From the NCBI GenBank assembly GCA_020217035.1, contig JAIWOG010000205.1, forward strand, positions 1-10,000: a DNA stretch of 10,000 bases. Direction: 5' to 3'. The position numbers and the translations under genes were made by a program. The DNA is from Magnetospirillum sp. (GTDB taxonomy: Bacteria; Pseudomonadota; Alphaproteobacteria; Rhodospirillales; Magnetospirillaceae). The notes under the pieces were generated by a model, which was given only the letters and a program-made list of their open reading frames with translations, was not told where the DNA came from and did no database searches. Positions 7,511 through 10,000 of the stretch are shown here, piece after piece (within the stretch, counting starts at the first letter, position 1; each line of letters begins with the position of its first letter).

Positions 7511-8881
7511 ATGGCACTCATCGTCAGCCACGGTCACTCGGTGACCAGCAACCCGCTGAAACTATCGGCACCGCTGGGGGCTTCCATGGCCTTCATGGGC
7601 ATGGATCAGACCATGCCGCTGTTGCACGGCAGCCAGGGCTGCACCGCCTTCGCCCTGGTCATGCTGGTCCGCCATTTCCGCGAGGCCATCCCGCTGCAGA
7701 CCACCGCCATGAACGAGGTGTCCACCATCCTGGGCGGCATGGACCAGGTGGAACAGGCGTTGCTGAACATCGCCAAGCGAACCAAGCCCAAGATCATCGG
7801 CCTGATCTCCACCGCGCTGACCGAGACCCGCGGCGAGGACATGAAGGGTGACCTGAAGCTGATCTTGGAGCGCAACCCGGAACTGGCCGACGTCAAGGTC
7901 ATCCCGGTTTCCGCCCCCGATTTCAGCGGTTCGCTGGAAACCGGCTGGGGCAAGGCGGTCACCGCCATCATCGATACCCTGGCCGAACCGGCCAGCGCCA
8001 AGCAGCAGGATTCCAAGACCGTCAACATCCTGCCCGGCGTCCACATGACGCCCGGCGACATCGAGACGCTGGTCGATCTGGTCGAGGAATTCGGCCTGAA
8101 GGCCAATGTGTTGCCCGACCTGTCCGGTTCGGTGGACGGCCACGTGCCCGACCACTTCATCCCCACCACCTATGGCGGCGCCACGGTGGAAACGGCCCGG
8201 AACCTGGGCCGCGCCAAGCTGACCATCGCCATCGGCGAACACATGCGCATCTCGGCCGAGACGCTGCAAAAGAAGACCGGCGTGCCCTATGTGCTGTTCG
8301 ACCGCCTGACCGGCCTGGAAGCGTCGGACCGCCTGATGGTGTGCCTGTCCAACGCCGCCGGCAAGCCGGTGCCGGCCAAGATCCGCCGCGCCCGTTCGCA
8401 GTTGATCGATTCCATGCTGGATGGCCACTTCTATTTCGGCGGCCGCAAGTTCGCCGTGGCTGGCGAGCCGGACTTCCTGTGGACCTGGGGCAAGCTGATC
8501 AGCGACATGGGCGGCGAGCTGGTCGCCGCCGTGACCCCGGTTCACGCGGCGCATCTGTCCGAACTGCCCTGCCAGCAGGTGATCATCGGCGATTTCCAAG
8601 ACCTGGAAGACCAGATCCTGGAAGCCGGCGGCGCCGATCTGGTGATTTCCAACACCAATGCCCGCCTGTCGTGCCAAGCCTTGGGCGTGCCGCATTTCCG
8701 CGCCGGTTTCCCGGTCTATGACCGCCTGGGTGGGGCGCATCGCGTGCATGTGGGTTATCGCGGCACCCGCGACCTGATCTTCCAATTGGCCAACGTCCTG
8801 ATCGACAACCCCGATCACGGCCACGGCCCCGTCCCTCATTCAGCGGAGCACGACCATGCTGCGGCGCCTGCGCTTGGTTGA
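7511..8881 (+). CDS. nifN: FeMo-cofactor scaffold protein NifN
   Basis: NifN is the beta-like subunit of the NifEN scaffold and a paralogue of NifK. The product is 456 residues, as usual for the family. Cys44 in HGSQGCTAFALV is the conserved ligand that contributes to the NifEN [4Fe-4S] cluster. The position matching the third NifK P-cluster cysteine is non-cysteine (ISTALTETRGED), as is normal for NifN. The C-terminus has a histidine-rich tail with His at 436, 438, 443, 447 and 449. GAGGAG at the end of nifE (7498-7503) provides the ribosome binding site 7 bases before the ATG, so the two genes are translationally close. The 3' end overlaps the likely nifX start by 26 bases. Confidence 0.98.
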   Translation: MALIVSHGHSVTSNPLKLSAPLGASMAFMGMDQTMPLLHGSQGCTAFALVMLVRHFREAIPLQTTAMNEVSTILGGMDQVEQALLNIAKRTKPKIIGLISTALTETRGEDMKGDLKLILERNPELADVKVIPVSAPDFSGSLETGWGKAVTAIIDTLAEPASAKQQDSKTVNILPGVHMTPGDIETLVDLVEEFGLKANVLPDLSGSVDGHVPDHFIPTTYGGATVETARNLGRAKLTIAIGEHMRISAETLQKKTGVPYVLFDRLTGLEASDRLMVCLSNAAGKPVPAKIRRARSQLIDSMLDGHFYFGGRKFAVAGEPDFLWTWGKLISDMGGELVAAVTPVHAAHLSELPCQQVIIGDFQDLEDQILEAGGADLVISNTNARLSCQALGVPHFRAGFPVYDRLGGAHRVHVGYRGTRDLIFQLANVLIDNPDHGHGPVPHSAEHDHAAAPALG

Positions 8882-9332
8882 CGACCCCGTTCCCGTCCCA
8901 CTGAAAGGACCCCACATGCGCATTGCCTTTGCCACCCATGACAAGACCAATGTCGACGCGCATTTCGCCAGCGCCAAGACCTTCCTGTTCTATGACGTCG
9001 GCCCGGACGGCCATTCCTTCATCGAAGCGGTGCAATTCGGCATCGTCACCCAGGAAGACGGCCAGCACGACGAAGGCGAGGACCGCTTGGCCGCCAAGAT
9101 CGACGCTTTGGTCGGTTCGTCGCTGCTGTTCGTGCGCGCCATCGGCGGCCCGGCGGCGGCCCGCGTGGTGCGCGCCAAGGTCCATCCCATCAAGCTGCCC
9201 AACGACGAACCCATCGCCCAGGTGATCGACCGGGTGCGCACCATGCTGAAGACCAATCCGCCGCCGTGGCTGCGCCGGGCGTTGAAGGATTCGGAAGCCG
9301 GCGACGAACGTTTCATTGACGACGAGGACTAA
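8856..9332 (+). CDS. nifX: Nitrogenase cofactor carrier NifX
   Basis: NifX is a small cytoplasmic protein of the NifX/NafY/NifB-C-terminal family that binds the NifB cofactor and the NifEN precursor during FeMo-cofactor synthesis. The family core runs from MRIAFATHD (residue 21) through VDAHFASAKTF (His36) and EDRLAAKI to AIGGPAAARVV, then PPPWLRRAL near the end. I choose the ATG at 8856 (158 residues): it has GGAG at 8845-8848 with a 7-base spacer, and its N-terminus RRLRLVD resembles the short arm before the core in other NifX proteins. The ATG at 8916 (138 residues), with AAAGGA 6 bases away, is a real alternative. The protein has no cysteine at all. The segment LVGSSLLFVRAIGG has Ser where I recall Cys in many homologues. 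It overlaps nifN by 26 bases, suggesting coupled translation. Confidence 0.93.
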   Translation: MLRRLRLVDDPVPVPLKGPHMRIAFATHDKTNVDAHFASAKTFLFYDVGPDGHSFIEAVQFGIVTQEDGQHDEGEDRLAAKIDALVGSSLLFVRAIGGPAAARVVRAKVHPIKLPNDEPIAQVIDRVRTMLKTNPPPWLRRALKDSEAGDERFIDDED

Positions 9333-9337
9333 GGCCC

Positions 9338-9784
9338 ATGGATACGGAAAACATCAAGCATCCCATCATCCAGGGCCTGTTGCGCCTGATCCGCGCCGAG
9401 GACCGTTCGGGCGCCTATGATTCCGAGCCCGACGAGGAATTGCTGGCCCCCTTCGTGGTCACCAAGGCACAAAAGCGCGAATTGCCCATGTTCGACGACC
9501 CCGACCCCGACATCCTGATGCGGGTCAGCCAGTTCTATGCCGCCGTGGCCTGGGAAGTGGAACGCCAGACCGGCAAGCCGGTCGCCCCGATGATGGACAT
9601 CCACCACGAAGGCTGGGGCCGGGTGCTGCTGATCAGCGGCCGCCTGGTCGCCGTCAACGCGCATGTGCGCGAACTGCACCGCTTCGGCTTCGAGACCCTG
9701 GCCGCCCTGATCGAGCGGGCCGAGAAGCTGGCCGCCGAAGGAATCGCCGCCATCGCCAAGTTCCCCGAGGTGGTCGAGGGCTGA
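9338..9784 (+). CDS. NifX-associated nitrogen fixation protein (DUF269)
   Basis: This 148-residue protein belongs to the NifX-associated family (DUF269), found almost only in nif clusters directly after nifX. Its biochemical role is not established; its position suggests help in FeMo-cofactor assembly or electron supply. Visible family features are the N-terminal HPIIQGLLRLIRAEDRSG, the acidic segment ahead of PFVVTKAQKRELPMFDDPDP, and the core MMDIHHEGWGRVLLISGRLV followed by RELHRFGFETL. No cysteine is present. The ATG at 9338 lies 5 bases after the nifX stop. GAGG inside the end of nifX (9324-9327) or AAGG at 9331-9334 could serve as the ribosome binding site. It is evidently in the same transcript as nifENX. 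Confidence 0.92.
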   Translation: MDTENIKHPIIQGLLRLIRAEDRSGAYDSEPDEELLAPFVVTKAQKRELPMFDDPDPDILMRVSQFYAAVAWEVERQTGKPVAPMMDIHHEGWGRVLLISGRLVAVNAHVRELHRFGFETLAALIERAEKLAAEGIAAIAKFPEVVEG

Positions 9785-9843
9785 TGGCCCACTATTGCCC
9801 GCATAGTTCACATTTCACGCATTTTAGACCCAAGGAGCGACAG

Positions 9844-10000
9844 ATGCCCGTGACCTTCACCACCCGCGACGGAACCCCGTGGACGCCCAAGTACCTGGAC
9901 AGCATCGACCCCGAATTGTGCATCGGCTGCGGCCGCTGCTACAAGGTCTGCACCCAGGGCGTGCTGAAGCTGATGGGCATTTCCGACGAGGACGAATTCT
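9844..10000 (+). CDS. fdxB: Nif-specific ferredoxin III (5' part, continues beyond window)
   Basis: The first 52 residues of a small iron-sulfur protein are visible. A C-x2-C-x2-C-x3-C motif at Cys26, Cys29, Cys32 and Cys36 (ELCIGCGRCYKVC) marks one [4Fe-4S] site; a second motif is expected downstream. The sequence before and after it (TPWTPKYLDSIDPELC and GVLKLMGISDED) fits the nif-specific ferredoxin III family, usually called fdxB in alphaproteobacteria, which lies after the NifX-associated gene. It probably supplies electrons for nitrogenase or cofactor synthesis. The ATG at 9844 has AAGGAG (9832-9837) at 6 bases. It is separated from the preceding gene by 59 bases, a wider gap than elsewhere in this unit. 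The frame is open to the window edge. The symbol is less certain than the family. Confidence 0.88.
   Translation, partial: MPVTFTTRDGTPWTPKYLDSIDPELCIGCGRCYKVCTQGVLKLMGISDEDEF

Noticed and set aside
5548..7521. 657-codon open frame on the - strand across the exporter gene and nifE
   Set aside because: It runs antisense through two confident genes and the nifE promoter, and its composition is that of a shadow frame.
9785..9800. Possible sigma-54 promoter before the ferredoxin gene (TGGCCC...TTGCCC)
   Set aside because: The GG (9786-9787) and GC (9797-9798) are only nine bases apart; sigma-54 promoters require ten. No TGT-N10-ACA site was seen just upstream, and the gene can be read from the nifE transcript.

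Overview
The window is a stretch of a molybdenum-nitrogenase (nif) gene cluster, with every gene on the + strand. High GC content and the nif gene order, together with the protein sequences (NifH ending in ...[12 protein letters not shown], NifD and NifK of alphaproteobacterial type, a nif-specific ferredoxin III next to the NifX-associated gene), point to a diazotrophic alphaproteobacterium. A Rhodospirillales member of the Magnetospirillum/Azospirillum kind is most likely. That placement is inference from remembered protein likeness, not from a search.

Layout. Positions 1-681 hold the 3' part of nifH (Fe protein); its start and the main nifH promoter lie upstream of the window. nifD (775-2229) and nifK (2330-3859) follow and encode the MoFe protein. 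A GC-rich 11-bp hairpin sits in the nifH-nifD gap and another in the nifD-nifK gap. A strong rho-independent terminator (3887-3916) closes the nifHDK unit. Next come two genes that are not recognised nif genes: an unrecognised soluble protein of about 452 residues (3999-5357) and a LysE/RhtB-type membrane exporter (5431-6036). A second nif unit then begins with nifE (6118-7506), nifN (7511-8881), nifX (8856-9332), a NifX-associated DUF269 gene (9338-9784) and the start of a nif-specific ferredoxin gene (fdxB type, from 9844), which runs off the window.

Regulation. The nifE unit has its own recognisable nif promoter. A sigma-54 -24/-12 element with exact GG-N10-GC spacing lies at 6067-6082. 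A NifA upstream activator site, TGT-N10-ACA, lies at 6000-6015, inside the 3' end of the exporter gene. With the terminator after nifK, this indicates at least two separately initiated nif transcripts.

How it fits together. NifH supplies electrons to the NifDK catalytic component. NifEN is the scaffold on which the FeMo-cofactor precursor matures, and NifX carries precursor clusters. The DUF269 protein and the ferredoxin are accessory factors of cofactor assembly or electron supply. All expected cluster ligands in NifD, NifK, NifE and NifN are present, so the genes look functional. I see no CRISPR array, insertion sequence, tRNA or rRNA, and no clearly new system. The least explained item is the unknown gene lying between the two nif operons.
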